Of a DNA stretch of 64,000 bases, positions 46,271 through 56,169 are shown in pieces. Source of the stretch: Microvirga arsenatis (GTDB taxonomy: Bacteria; Pseudomonadota; Alphaproteobacteria; Rhizobiales; Beijerinckiaceae); NCBI RefSeq assembly GCF_009910705.1, contig NZ_JAAAXJ010000010.1, positions 1-64,000 of the forward strand, given 5' to 3'. The position numbers were made by a program, and so were the translations under genes. The stretch's first letter is position 1. Every line of letters starts with the position of its first letter. The notes beneath the pieces are model-generated. The model worked only from the letters and a program-made list of their open reading frames with translations. It ran no database searches and was not told the DNA's origin.

Positions 46271-46597
46271 ATGGATCGCCCACTTCTCGTCTATACGACC
46301 TTTCCCGATGTGGACACCGCCCTGTCCATCGGGGAGGGGCTCGTCCGCGACGGGCTGATTGCCTGCATCAACGTGCTGCCGGGCATGCGCTCGGTCTATT
46401 CCTGGAAAGGTGCCATCGAGCAGGGGCAGGAGGCGGTTGCGATCCTGAAGACCCGCAAGGGACTGCAGGACGAGGTGAGCCGGGCGCTCAAGGAACGGCA
46501 CCCTTACGAAACGCCGGTCGTGCTCTTCATCGAGCCGACCGGCGGAGATGCGGCCACCCTGGAGTGGCTGTTCACGGAAACGGAAGGCCGGGATTAG
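46271..46597 (+). CDS. cutA: CutA divalent-ion tolerance protein
   Basis: 108 aa. VYTTFPDVDTALSIGEGLV, CINVLPGMRSVYSWKGAIEQ and LKERHPYETPVVLFIE form the CutA1 trimer signature. Linked to copper tolerance in E. coli, though the molecular role is unsettled. ATG 46271 is supported by alignment to the family start. Its stop overlaps the convergent MBL gene stop by 4 bp. Confidence 0.92.
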   Translation: MDRPLLVYTTFPDVDTALSIGEGLVRDGLIACINVLPGMRSVYSWKGAIEQGQEAVAILKTRKGLQDEVSRALKERHPYETPVVLFIEPTGGDAATLEWLFTETEGRD

Positions 46598-47580
46598 ACG
46601 GCCGGGCTCCACTGGACCGGAACGAACCGGAAGCCGTTGCCGTCCTTGGCGACGTGGCCCGTGCCCGGGAAGGGAGCGTGATAGAAGGCGACCTGCGCCC
46701 GCTCGGAGGCCGCCATGTCGAGCAGGCGGCGGCGCGTGGCGCGGGCCTGATCGGCATCCATGTCGAACACGGCCGACCAGTCCGGGTTGCGCACGAACAG
46801 GGCCGGGTGGTTCGTGGTGTCGGACATGATCATCAGCTTGCCGTTGCCGGAAGAGAGCATGTAGACCGTATGGCCGGGGGTGTGCCCAGGGGCCGCGACG
46901 GCCGTGAGGCCGGGCACGACCTCCTTGTCCATCTCGTAGCGCTTCACGTTGGAGGCGATGGGGCCGAACACGCGGCGCACGCCCTGGAAGGCGCCCTTCA
47001 TGGCCTCCGGCGCCTGGTTCATGCGGGCGTCATCCATCCAGAAGGCCCATTCCGCGGCTGGCACCATCACTTCCGCGTTGGGGAACACGGCGGTGCCGTC
47101 CTTGAGCCGCAGGCCGTTGATGTGGTCGCCGTGGAAATGGCTGATGACGACCGCGTTCACCTGGGCGGGATCGAAGCCGGCAGCGCGGAAATTAGCCATC
47201 CAGCGGCCGGAGGTCGGCGCGCCCATGTCGCCGTTGCCGGTGTCGATCAGGGTCAGGCTGCCACCCTGGTTGAGCACGAGGGTGTTGAAGGCGATCGGCA
47301 GCGCACTGGTGGGCAGGAAGGCCTCCTGCATCGCCTGCTGCACCTGGGACAGCTCCGCATTGCGGACGAAGCCTTCCAGAGGGCGCTGGGCGAAGCCGTC
47401 ATTGATGGCCGTCACCTCAATGTCCCCGACCTTGTAACGGTAGAAGCCCGGAGCCTGCCGTGTGCCGGTTCCCTGAACCGGAGCAGGGGCTGCAGGGGTG
47501 GTTTGTGCCAAGGCGGGACCTCCGAGGGGAGCGGCGGCAAGGGCGGTGCTGGCAAGAACGGTGCGTCGCGTGATGGTCAT
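46594..47580 (-). CDS. Tat-exported MBL-fold metallohydrolase
   Basis: 328 aa. The N-terminus MTITRRTVLASTALAAAPLG is a twin-arginine signal (TRRTVL). The metallo-beta-lactamase motif ISHFHGDHINGL (HxHxDH) plus GHTPGHTVYML and MSDTTNH supply the two-metal site. Probably a periplasmic lactonase or hydrolase. The substrate is not evident. ATG 47580 is the start that yields the Tat signal. Confidence 0.88.
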   Translation of the reverse strand: MTITRRTVLASTALAAAPLGGPALAQTTPAAPAPVQGTGTRQAPGFYRYKVGDIEVTAINDGFAQRPLEGFVRNAELSQVQQAMQEAFLPTSALPIAFNTLVLNQGGSLTLIDTGNGDMGAPTSGRWMANFRAAGFDPAQVNAVVISHFHGDHINGLRLKDGTAVFPNAEVMVPAAEWAFWMDDARMNQAPEAMKGAFQGVRRVFGPIASNVKRYEMDKEVVPGLTAVAAPGHTPGHTVYMLSSGNGKLMIMSDTTNHPALFVRNPDWSAVFDMDADQARATRRRLLDMAASERAQVAFYHAPFPGTGHVAKDGNGFRFVPVQWSPAV

Positions 47581-47652
47581 GAGCGTCTCCAGACAAGGGA
47601 GGAAAAACCTAGAACGGCCAAGCCTGGACGCAAGGGAGCAGCCTTTCACAAG

Positions 47653-48465
47653 TCAGAGAGCGGGATCGTGCTCCGCGCGGGTGAGATGGTGCAGGGCGAT
47701 GCCGCTCGTGGTGGCGACGTTCAGGGAGTCGAAGCCGCCGCTCATGGGGATGGACACGGTCCGGGTTTCCGCCAGCACATCCTCCGGCAGCCCCGGCCCC
47801 TCGGCTCCCAGCAGGAGAGCGGTTCGCCGGGAGGGCCGCACCTGCGAGAGAACCTCACGGCCTGAGGGGGAAAGGGCAATCACCTCGAAGGACGCAGCCT
47901 TGAGAGCTGTCATGAGGGCGATTCCCGACGCCGCGCGGGCAAACGGCACCACGAGGGCTCCCCCGACCGAGACGCGGATCGCCTTGCGATAGAGCGGGTC
48001 GCAGGTCTCCCGGTCGAGCAGGACCGCATCGGCTCCAAAAGCGGCGGCATTGCGAAAGATGCCGCCCACATTGTCGTGGTTCGTCAGGCCGATCAGCCCG
48101 ACGACGAGAGCCCTGGCGGGCAGGCTGTCCAAGAGGGCCTCGGCGGAGGGCATGGGCGGACGCTTGGCAACGGCCAGAATGCCCCTGTGGATCGGAAAGC
48201 CTACGATCGTGTCCATCACCGTCCGGTTCGCGCTGTAGACGGGAACCTCGGGGGAGAGCAGGGCAAGGAGGTCGGCCAAGCCTTCGGCGCGGCCCTCCGC
48301 GAGAAGGAGCGATTCGATCTCGAACCGAGGCTGCCGGACCAGAACCCGCAGCACCACTTCGCCTTCGGCCACAAAACGGTTCTGGCGTCCGACGAGGTCG
48401 CGCTCCCTGACAGCCCGATAGGCTTCGATCCGGGGATCGTCGGCATCTGTGATGAGGATCGGCAT
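47653..48465 (-). CDS. SpoU-family RNA methyltransferase
   Basis: 270 aa. The C-terminal SPOUT knot is clear: LIGLTNHDNVGGIFRNAAAF (motif 1), LLLGAEGPGLPEDVL (motif 2), SIPMSGGFDSLNVATTSGIA (motif 3). The N-terminal substrate-binding part (VAEGEVVLRVLVRQPRFEIE) fits the TrmH/RlmB-like 2'-O-methyltransferases. The RNA target cannot be assigned; a true rlmB lies at 52369. Confidence 0.88.
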   Translation of the reverse strand: MPILITDADDPRIEAYRAVRERDLVGRQNRFVAEGEVVLRVLVRQPRFEIESLLLAEGRAEGLADLLALLSPEVPVYSANRTVMDTIVGFPIHRGILAVAKRPPMPSAEALLDSLPARALVVGLIGLTNHDNVGGIFRNAAAFGADAVLLDRETCDPLYRKAIRVSVGGALVVPFARAASGIALMTALKAASFEVIALSPSGREVLSQVRPSRRTALLLGAEGPGLPEDVLAETRTVSIPMSGGFDSLNVATTSGIALHHLTRAEHDPAL

Positions 48466-48550
48466 GGGGTGCGCTGAAGCTCCGGGCACATCTGGTGGAC
48501 CGGCTCCCATCGAGGCGGCCTGCCGCCCTGCCTAAGCAAAGACTTTCGGC

Positions 48551-48575
48551 GGAACAACGACTTTCCATGCCGGTT
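48551..48575 (+). promoter_or_regulatory. possible EcfG-type promoter, one mismatch
   Basis: GGAAC, 16 bases, then GGTT (consensus CGTT). It lies about 57 bases before the ATG of the small membrane protein at 48632. The downstream gene is a plausible stress gene, but the match is imperfect. Confidence 0.3.
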
Positions 48576-48631
48576 AGCCCTTCGAAGAACGGCAGGGCCG
48601 CATCCGTCGGCTTTGCGGAGGGAGACGTACG

Positions 48632-48802
48632 ATGTGGGATATCGCCGATGGTTGGGTCTGGGCGCTGGTCATCGTCGGAGGGCCGTTGCTGATCGGCATC
48701 TTCATGGCCGTTTTCAGCCGCCGCCGCAGGCTGACCCAGAACGAGCGCAAGGTCGCGGACCAGGTGGCGCACGAGAACTGGGGCAAGGAGCGGGTCCGCT
48801 AG
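48632..48802 (+). CDS. small membrane protein, 56 aa
   Basis: WVWALVIVGGPLLIGIFMAV is a single membrane helix, followed by a very basic segment (FSRRRRLTQNERK) and a charged tail. GGAGGGAGACGTACG precedes the ATG. The pattern is that of short inner-membrane proteins common in Rhizobiales. Function unknown. Confidence 0.75.
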   Translation: MWDIADGWVWALVIVGGPLLIGIFMAVFSRRRRLTQNERKVADQVAHENWGKERVR

Positions 48803-48836
48803 GGTCGTTCCTTCCTCGACTTTGCCCAAGCCTGCC

Positions 48837-49232
48837 TCAGTTCACCGTGATGCTGCCGACCATGCCGAACCCGGCGTGCAGGAAATGGGTGCAGGTCACG
48901 CCGTAGACTCCTGCCGCCGGAACGAGGCTGACGATGCGGCTCTGACTGGGGCCGAGCTCCACGGCTCCGTTGGCAATTGCGCTTCCGTCCGACGGATGGA
49001 TCCGGGCCGCCGCGAAAAAGCCCGGCGCCGAAAAATTGTGGCCTCCGGAGCCCCTGTTCACGAATCGAAGCCGGTAGGCTTGGCCCTGTCGCAGGTTCAG
49101 TCTTGCCGGGCTAAATGCGAAATCGGTGAGAACCACGTCGATCTGCTGGGTCTTGGGACGCGGCTGGGCGGCGGCGGATGCGGCGAGGCCGAGGCTGCAA
49201 GCCAGAGCGCAGGCTCCCAGCAGCGATTTCAT
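48837..49232 (-). CDS. periplasmic cupredoxin-domain protein
   Basis: 131 aa. The signal peptide LLGACALACSLGLAASAAAQ is followed by a plastocyanin-like fold. The type I copper ligands are visible: His in GSGGHNFSAPGFF and Cys-His-Met in GVTCTHFLHAGFGM. Expected to bind copper and carry electrons or store copper in the periplasm. A single gene, with no obvious redox partner nearby. Confidence 0.85.
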   Translation of the reverse strand: MKSLLGACALACSLGLAASAAAQPRPKTQQIDVVLTDFAFSPARLNLRQGQAYRLRFVNRGSGGHNFSAPGFFAAARIHPSDGSAIANGAVELGPSQSRIVSLVPAAGVYGVTCTHFLHAGFGMVGSITVN

Positions 49233-49822
49233 CGAAAGCCTCCCCTGATCCGATAGGGTCTCATTCCATCTCTGATAGAGAATACGCATCAAAAGCCATC
49301 AAACGGTCGCCGGCCTGCCTGCTGGAAGGCTTGCTCGCTCAATCGGAAGGGCCAGCCAGTTCCCGTGACAGCCGTGCTGTCATAACGCAGACAACTACGG
49401 CCGATGCTACCGCAGCCGAGCCCAGCACATGGAGCAGGAACGGTTCCAAGTCTGCCTCCAGTAGGATCCGGACATGAGCCTAACCCACGGTGGCACAGGG
49501 CATCGATTGGGCAGGTGAGCTACTCCGGCCGATGCTTCTGAGCGAGAGATCGGATGTACGGGTCCAGGTCGACTTGCGCTGGCGGGTAAGAAGCTCCCAA
49601 CATCGGTAGTCTTTCGGGTTAATCCCTTGTGATTACTCCCTCTGAGGGATTAATTCACGATGCGGATCGCAGGCAGAGGTCCTCATGAATGCCCGGCAGG
49701 GACGCACGTCTCGTCAGCAAGGCGACATTGCGGCAGAAGGCAGTAGAGCCTCGCTCGCCCGGTTAAGACCGGTCGCTAAATGCTTAATTTAACTCGTAAA
49801 TAATACCCCGGATGGGGATGTA
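49233..49822. other. 590-bp intergenic stretch before tRNA-Thr
   Basis: Apart from one possible 36-aa frame at 49339-49449, no gene is visible. It contains lower-GC patches (49600-49800) with TTAATTC and TTAATTT stretches, consistent with promoter DNA, but no consensus box could be assigned. Confidence 0.5.
49339..49449 (-). CDS. possible 36-aa membrane peptide
   Basis: A TTG start with TGGAGG six bases upstream encodes EPFLLHVLGSAAVASAVVVC and then VMTARLSRELAGPSD. The first part is one hydrophobic helix followed by a charged tail. Support is only the ribosome site and the membrane-like composition. Confidence 0.35.
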   Translation of the reverse strand: MEPFLLHVLGSAAVASAVVVCVMTARLSRELAGPSD

Positions 49823-49897
49823 TGGTGCCGGTGGAGAGGATCGAACTCCCGACCTTCGGTTTACAAAACCGCTGCACTACCGCTGTGCTACACCGGC
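49823..49897 (-). tRNA. tRNA-Thr (anticodon UGU)
   Basis: The acceptor stem GCCGGTG/CACCGGC pairs, the anticodon arm is GCGGT-TTTGTAA-ACCGA with TGT, and the GGTCGGGAGTTCGATCC region gives the T-arm. CCA is encoded. Confidence 0.93.
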
Positions 49898-50037
49898 TGG
49901 ACGACATGGGCTGAGGTAGCAGCATGCCGAGCGGGACGCAAGTTCCACACAAACGTAAACATTAAGTGTCCCAGCACACCGAAACCAAGCCCAGATTCTG
50001 GAATTGTCAGCCCAACAGAACTCAAGGAGTTGGTGTG

Positions 50038-50340
50038 ATGATCACGGTAGGGGCTTCCCTTTCCACAAAGGTTCCGGCTCGTCTCGGCCTCAAGGCTCTC
50101 GCTCTCCTCACGGCCATGGCCGGTCTTGCGGCCGGTTCGGTTCAGGCCGCTCCGGCGAGCCAAGTATCGGCGGCCAAGCCGGTCAAGGAGCAGGTGACGC
50201 CAGTTGCGGCCAAGGACGTCGAGACCACCTCGTCCGTGCGGAGCGGCGACGGCCAGGGTGCCTATTGCGACGTGTCGCGCAAGCGCCTCTTCGTCGAGGG
50301 CGAGGGCTGGATCGTCCGGCGCGTGACGACCTGCTATTGA
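50038..50340 (+). CDS. small secreted protein, 100 aa
   Basis: After AAGGAG, an N-terminus with hydrophobic ALALLTAMAGLAAGSVQA acts as a signal peptide, cut near QAA. The mature part has a flexible Ala/Val/Lys region and ends AYCDVSRKRLFVEGEGWIVR followed by RVTTCY, with two Cys that could bond. This short C-terminal pattern recurs in Rhizobiales. Function unknown. Confidence 0.75.
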   Translation: MITVGASLSTKVPARLGLKALALLTAMAGLAAGSVQAAPASQVSAAKPVKEQVTPVAAKDVETTSSVRSGDGQGAYCDVSRKRLFVEGEGWIVRRVTTCY

Positions 50341-50363
50341 ACGATTGCCGACAGCCTCAACGA

Positions 50364-50389
50364 AAAGCCCCGCCGTGAGGCGGGGCTTT
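50364..50389 (+). terminator. terminator of the small secreted protein gene
   Basis: AAAGCCCCGCC-GTGA-GGCGGGGCTTT gives an 11-bp stem followed by CCTTGTTT. It lies between convergent genes and may serve both. Confidence 0.88.
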
Positions 50390-50414
50390 CCTTGTTTCGG
50401 ACCTGACCCGAAGC

Positions 50415-52133
50415 TTAGCGCCTCGCGGCGGTGCCCTCGAAGGTCATGATATCCCGGTCCTTGGTCTCCGGCACGAAGAGCAGGCCGACCACGAAGGTCA
50501 CCAGGGCGATCACGATCGGATACCACAGGCCGTAGTAGATATCGCCGGTGGCCGCCACCATCGCGAAGGCGGTGGGAGGCAGCAGGCCGCCGAACCAGCC
50601 GTTGGCGATGTGGTAGGGCAGGGACATCGCGGTGTAGCGGATACGGGTGGGGAAGAACTCCACCAGGGCCGCCGCGATGGGGCCGTAGACCATGGTGACG
50701 TAGATCACCAGGATGGTCAGGATGCCGATGGCCTTCAGGGCCTGGGCATTTCCGAGGGCATCGAAGAAGCCGCCGACCTTCAGGATGGTCGGATCGCCAG
50801 CCTTCGGATAGCCCGCTTCGCCAGCCGCGGCCGTGAAGGCCGTGATGTTGGCCGGAATGGCCGGAGCGATCGGGGCTTCCTTGCCATTGAAGGTCACCTT
50901 GACGGGCGAGCCAGCCGGAGCCGGGACAAGCTCGTACTTGACCGCCGAGCGGGCCAGGGCCACGCGGGCGATGTCGCACGGTGCGGTGAAGGTGCGGATG
51001 CCGACAGGATCGAACACCGAGCCGCAGGTGGCCGGATCAGCCACAACCTGGACCTTCGCGGTCTCAAGCGCTTGGTTGAGGCGAGGGCTGACCACGTTCG
51101 TGAGTGCGCCGAAGAGCGGGAAGTAGGTGATCGCCGCGATCAGGCAGCCGCCGAGAATCACCGGCTTGCGGCCGATCTTGTCCGACAGCGCGCCGAAGAA
51201 CACGAAGCCGCCGGTGCCCAGGATCAGCGACCAGGCGATGAGCACGTTCGAGGTGAGCAAGTCGACCTTCAGGATGCTCTGGAGGAAGAACAGGGCATAG
51301 AACTGGCCCGTGTACCACACCACGGCCTGACCGATCGCAAGGCCGATCAGCGCAATGAGCACCATCTTCACGTTGCTCCACTGACCGAACGCCTCTTTCA
51401 GGGGAGCCTTCGACTGGGTGCCCTCTTCCTTCATCTTCTGGAAGGCAGGCGATTCGTGCATCTGGAGACGAATCCAGACCGAAATGCCGAGCAGCACCAC
51501 CGAAAGAAGGAACGGAATGCGCCAGCCGGCAATCGGCCAGCCCTCGCCCGTCTGGAAGCCCTGCTCGCCCATCCATACGCGGAGCGTGAGGATGACCACG
51601 AGGGACAGAAGCAGGCCGACGGTTGCGGTGATCTGGATGAAGCTGGTGTAGAAGCCGCGACGGCCGACCGGGGCGTGCTCGGCCACATAGACCGCAGCGC
51701 CGCCGTACTCGCCGCCCAGAGCCAAGCCCTGAAGCATGCGTAGTGCGATCAGAATGACGGGAGCAATCCAGCCGATCTGGTTGTAGCTGGGCAGCAGGCC
51801 GACCAGGAAGGTCGAGAAGCCCATGATCAGGATCGTGACCAGGAAGGTGTATTTCCGGCCGACGAGGTCGCCGATGCGGCCGAAGAAGATGGCGCCGAAG
51901 GGACGAACCAGGAAGCCCGCCGCGAAGGCCAGGAGGGCGAAGACGTTACGGGTCGTCACGTCGAAGGCGGAGAAGAACTGCGCGCCGATGATCGTGGCGA
52001 GAGAGCCGTAGAGATAGAAGTCGTACCATTCGAAGACGGTGCCGAGGGAGGAGGCCAGGATGACCTTTCTCTCCTCTCGTGTCATCGGCCGCGGTGCGGC
52101 GGCCGAGTGCGGCGTAGTTGCTGCTGTTGCCAT
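50415..52133 (-). CDS. MHS-family (ProP-like) MFS transporter
   Basis: 572 aa. SSLGTVFEWYDFYLYGSLAT, FLVRPFGAIFFGRIGDLVGR (loop 2-3 motif), RMLQGLALGGEYGGAAVYVA and PVGRRGFYTSFIQ are the hallmarks of the metabolite:H+ symporter family (proline/betaine, citrate, ketoglutarate). About 100 residues (VQVVADPATCGSVFDPVGIR to LKVGGFFDA) are inserted between late helices, probably in the periplasm. ATG 52133 follows GAAGGGAACCC. The substrate is unknown. Confidence 0.9.
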   Translation of the reverse strand: MATAATTPHSAAAPRPMTREERKVILASSLGTVFEWYDFYLYGSLATIIGAQFFSAFDVTTRNVFALLAFAAGFLVRPFGAIFFGRIGDLVGRKYTFLVTILIMGFSTFLVGLLPSYNQIGWIAPVILIALRMLQGLALGGEYGGAAVYVAEHAPVGRRGFYTSFIQITATVGLLLSLVVILTLRVWMGEQGFQTGEGWPIAGWRIPFLLSVVLLGISVWIRLQMHESPAFQKMKEEGTQSKAPLKEAFGQWSNVKMVLIALIGLAIGQAVVWYTGQFYALFFLQSILKVDLLTSNVLIAWSLILGTGGFVFFGALSDKIGRKPVILGGCLIAAITYFPLFGALTNVVSPRLNQALETAKVQVVADPATCGSVFDPVGIRTFTAPCDIARVALARSAVKYELVPAPAGSPVKVTFNGKEAPIAPAIPANITAFTAAAGEAGYPKAGDPTILKVGGFFDALGNAQALKAIGILTILVIYVTMVYGPIAAALVEFFPTRIRYTAMSLPYHIANGWFGGLLPPTAFAMVAATGDIYYGLWYPIVIALVTFVVGLLFVPETKDRDIMTFEGTAARR

Positions 52134-52368
52134 AGGGTTCCCTTCCATTGATGTGCCCGGTGATCCGGGTTCTAGGCCTGGAGCCCGCATCGCAGACTCT
52201 TGAGCCAAGGCATCGTGACTGCCGAGGCAGCCATGAATCCATCGCTGGGGAGGCTAACTCCGGCCTGTCTTTCCACAATTCCCAATTGGTATTTGCGACT
52301 TCCGTCTAAGAGGCCGCGAGCTTGGGGGAATATGCTTTTGCTGACAGGTGCTTAGAGGAGCGGCCGCG

Positions 52369-53193
52369 CTAGCGGCCCGTGCCCTTCGCGGCGCCTTTGA
52401 TCACAGCATATAAGGATATCGCTGCGGCATTCGACACGTTCAGGCTCTTGATGGCTCCCGGCATGTCGAGGCGGCCGATCACGTCGCAGCATTCCCGGGT
52501 CCTCTGGCGCAGCCCCTTGCCCTCCGAGCCCAGCACGAGCACGGCCGGCATGGCGATCGGGAGTTCGTCGAGATTGGCCTCGCCCGATGAATCGAGCCCG
52601 ATTCGCTGGAATCCGCGCTCGCCGAGCGCCGTCAGGGTGTCGCCCAGGTTCCGCACGATCATGAAGGGAACATGCTCAAGGCCGCCGGAGGCCGACTTGG
52701 CCAGCACGCCCGTGGCGGCCGGGCTGTGACGGGCCGTCGTGATGATCGCCTCCACGTCGAAGGCCGCCGCCGTGCGCACGATGGCGCCGACATTGTGCGG
52801 ATCCGTGATCTGGTCCAGGGCCAGAACCATGCGCTTGCCGCTCAAGGTATCCACGGACGGAGAGGGCAGGGGATCAGCCTCGGCGTAGAGCCCCTGGTGG
52901 ACCGCATCCGGCTCCAGGAGGCGGTTGATCTCGTCGGGCCGCACGATTTCCGGTTCGAGGGGCAGCGGAGCGTTAAGCTCCTCGCTCAGACGGCGGGCCG
53001 AGTTCTCCGTTGCGAGGAGGCGCCGGATCGTGCGCCTGCCGTTGCGTAATGCTTCAACGACGGGATGCCAGCCGTAAAGAACGGTGGTTTCGATCTCGAA
53101 ACTGGGGCGCCGGGCTTGGGGATCGCGGCGGCCCGGCTTCCCGCGGGGGCGTTGGAAGGAGGGCTTGCGGGTAGGGAAGGGGCGCTCGCTCAT
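52369..53193 (-). CDS. rlmB: 23S rRNA (guanosine-2'-O)-methyltransferase
   Basis: 274 aa. The N-terminal basic extension (FQRPRGKPGRRDPQARRPSF) is followed by VLYGWHPVVEALRNGRRTIR, the substrate-binding domain. The SPOUT knot motifs are LALDQITDPHNVGAIVRTAA, LVLGSEGKGLRQRTRE and IKSLNVSNAAAISLYAVI. RlmB methylates G2251 of 23S rRNA in E. coli. ATG 53193 is the first start within the family; an upstream frame to 53406 has no support. Confidence 0.88.
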   Translation of the reverse strand: MSERPFPTRKPSFQRPRGKPGRRDPQARRPSFEIETTVLYGWHPVVEALRNGRRTIRRLLATENSARRLSEELNAPLPLEPEIVRPDEINRLLEPDAVHQGLYAEADPLPSPSVDTLSGKRMVLALDQITDPHNVGAIVRTAAAFDVEAIITTARHSPAATGVLAKSASGGLEHVPFMIVRNLGDTLTALGERGFQRIGLDSSGEANLDELPIAMPAVLVLGSEGKGLRQRTRECCDVIGRLDMPGAIKSLNVSNAAAISLYAVIKGAAKGTGR

Positions 53194-53384
53194 GCTCTTC
53201 GGCTCTCGTGAATGAAGGGAGGGCCATAGCACAGGGCGCGCGCATAAACGACCGCTCGATTTGGCTGCGCTTTGAGGTTGACACCGGCCGTCCGGGTCAC
53301 CATAAGAGCGCCACGGAACGCCGAGCCACGGGCGGAGCGCTCCGCAGAACTGCCTAGACGCTTTGCGTTCGGGTTGGGTTCTCA

Positions 53385-53469
53385 GGGGGAATGTCCCGAG
53401 CGGCAAAGGGGGCGGACTGTAAATCCGCTGGCTATGCCTTCGTAGGTTCGAGTCCTACTTCCCCCACCA
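53385..53469 (+). tRNA. tRNA-Tyr (anticodon GUA)
   Basis: GGGGGAA pairs with TTCCCCC, the anticodon arm GCGGA-CTGTAAA-TCCGC holds GTA, and there is a long variable arm and GTAGGTTCGAGTCCTAC T-arm. CCA is encoded at the 3' end. Confidence 0.95.
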
Positions 53470-53486
53470 TCCAATCCGCAGGGGAT

Positions 53487-53560
53487 GCGGGTGTAGCTCA
53501 ATGGTAGAGCAGCAGCCTTCCAAGCTGAATACGGGGGTTCGATTCCCCTCACCCGCTCCA
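53487..53560 (+). tRNA. tRNA-Gly (anticodon UCC)
   Basis: GCGGGTG pairs with CACCCGC. The loop GCCTTCCAAGC holds TCC, and GGGGGTTCGATTCCCCT is the T-arm. CCA is encoded. It follows tRNA-Tyr by 17 bp and precedes tuf, the usual order. Confidence 0.95.
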
Positions 53561-53774
53561 CCTCCTGCCCCGCTTGCAAATCTGGTTCGCGGCTCCCTTA
53601 TACAGGCCGACCCCGCCAGGTTATAAGGTGTTGGACGTTCCGGTCCCGGCAGGGTGGGGTCGGATTATCCGGCATCAGGTTCTGGAAGATCGAAATTCGC
53701 TCTTGCGCAAAGAGCATAACCGCAATATCGGACGCCTGGGTTTTTTGTTCCTGGCCTATGTAAGGTAGAGATCA

Positions 53775-54965
<1,191 letters not shown>

Positions 54966-54972
54966 TAAGATC

Positions 54973-54996
54973 CAGGCGGCGGGTTTCCGCCGCCTG
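54973..54996 (+). terminator. hairpin after tuf
   Basis: CAGGCGGCGG-GTTT-CCGCCGCCTG is a perfect 10-bp stem right after the tuf stop. There is no T tract, so it may be a weak terminator or a processing/stability stem before tRNA-Trp. Confidence 0.6.
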
Positions 54997-55007
54997 TTGA
55001 CCGCCGG

Positions 55008-55084
55008 AGGAGTGTAGCTCAATCGGCTAGAGCACCGGTCTCCAAAACCGGGGGTTGGGGGTTCGAGTCCCTCCACTCCTGCCA
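55008..55084 (+). tRNA. tRNA-Trp (anticodon CCA)
   Basis: AGGAGTG pairs with CACTCCT. The anticodon arm CCGGT-CTCCAAA-ACCGG holds CCA. The T-arm GGGGGTTCGAGTCCCTC and an encoded 3' CCA are present. Confidence 0.95.
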
Positions 55085-55249
55085 GCGGTCGACAAAGCGG
55101 GCGTTTTGCTCTAAAGAGCGCCCCGCAGATGGTTTGAACAGGCGGCGCGAGGCTTGAAAAAGCAGCCTCGCGCCCCTTCAATTTGGGCGCAAGCGTGCCC
55201 TCAGAGGACGCCCGGAGCCGCCCATAGGGCGGTGCGGGCGCGAGTTGAA

Positions 55250-55450
55250 ATGGCGAAGACGAACCCGTTCGATTTCATACAGCAGGTCCGCTCGGAAGCC
55301 GCGAAGGTGACCTGGCCGACGCGCAAGGAGACCATGATCACGACCGCGATGGTGTTCGTGATGGTGGTGCTTGCGAGCATCTTCTTCCTGGTCGTGGACC
55401 AGGTGATCGGCTGGGGCGTCCGCTCGGTGCTCCTTGGTCTCGGCGGTTAA
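55250..55450 (+). CDS. secE: preprotein translocase subunit SecE
   Basis: 66 aa. [20 protein letters not shown] is the conserved amphipathic helix and is followed by one membrane span ([20 protein letters not shown]). Part of SecYEG at the inner membrane. Start ATG 55250. The alphaproteobacterial short form has a single span. nusG follows 12 bp later. Confidence 0.95.
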   Translation: MAKTNPFDFIQQVRSEAAKVTWPTRKETMITTAMVFVMVVLASIFFLVVDQVIGWGVRSVLLGLGG

Positions 55451-55462
55451 GGGTTGGATGCA

Positions 55463-55996
55463 ATGACGAAGCGTTGGTACATCGTCCACGCCTACTCGAA
55501 CTTCGAGAACAAGGTGGCCCAGTCGATCAAGGACCAGGCGGCGCAGCGCGGCCTAGAGGACAAGTTCGACGAGGTCATGGTGCCCACCGAGAAGGTGGTC
55601 GAGGTGCGCCGCGGCCGCAAGGTCGATACGGAGCGCAAGTTCTTCCCGGGCTATGTCCTGGTGAAGTGCGACCTGACGGACGAGGTCTACCACCTCATCA
55701 AGAATACGCCGAAGGTGACGGGCTTCCTGGGTGCCGACAAGTCCAAGCCGGTTCCGATTCCGGATCGCGAGGCCGAGCGGATCAAGGGCCAGGTGGCTGA
55801 GGGTGTCGACCATCCCAAGCCTTCCGTCAGCTTCGAGATCGGCGAGCAGGTCCGTGTGTCCGACGGTCCGTTCGCGTCCTTCAACGGCGTGGTCGAGGAA
55901 GTCGATCATGGCCGGGCCCGCCTCAAGGTGGCGGTGTCCATCTTCGGCCGCGCGACGCCGGTCGAGCTCGAATACGGTCAGGTCGAGAAGATCTGA
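55463..55996 (+). CDS. nusG: transcription termination/antitermination factor NusG
   Basis: 177 aa. Start ATG 55463 after AAGGG; a TTG at 55454 is also possible. KRWYIVHAYSNFENKVAQS opens the NGN domain that binds RNA polymerase, with FFPGYVLVKC. The C-terminal KOW domain is EIGEQVRVSDGPFASFNGVV. It links RNAP with Rho or the ribosome. Confidence 0.96.
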   Translation: MTKRWYIVHAYSNFENKVAQSIKDQAAQRGLEDKFDEVMVPTEKVVEVRRGRKVDTERKFFPGYVLVKCDLTDEVYHLIKNTPKVTGFLGADKSKPVPIPDREAERIKGQVAEGVDHPKPSVSFEIGEQVRVSDGPFASFNGVVEEVDHGRARLKVAVSIFGRATPVELEYGQVEKI

Positions 55997-56003
55997 TCCG
56001 TTC

Positions 56004-56035
56004 GAAGGCGGCTCCTGTCTAGGCAGGCCGCCTTC
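56004..56035 (+). terminator. hairpin between nusG and rplK
   Basis: GAAGGCGGC pairs with GCCGCCTTC around an inner CCTG/CAGG stem, 8 bp after nusG. No T tract. It probably acts as a partial terminator or processing site ahead of the ribosomal protein operon. Confidence 0.6.
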
Positions 56036-56169
56036 CGGCCCCGCAGAGGGGCCTTCATCCGCGGGAGGCCTGCCCAGTCGCCAGCTGGGCTTCACCAGGC
56101 CGCACCGCGATCTGCAACTGCCATGCCGTTCGGTTGGCGCCGGGCGGGTGGTCCATTGGGAGCAGTCCT

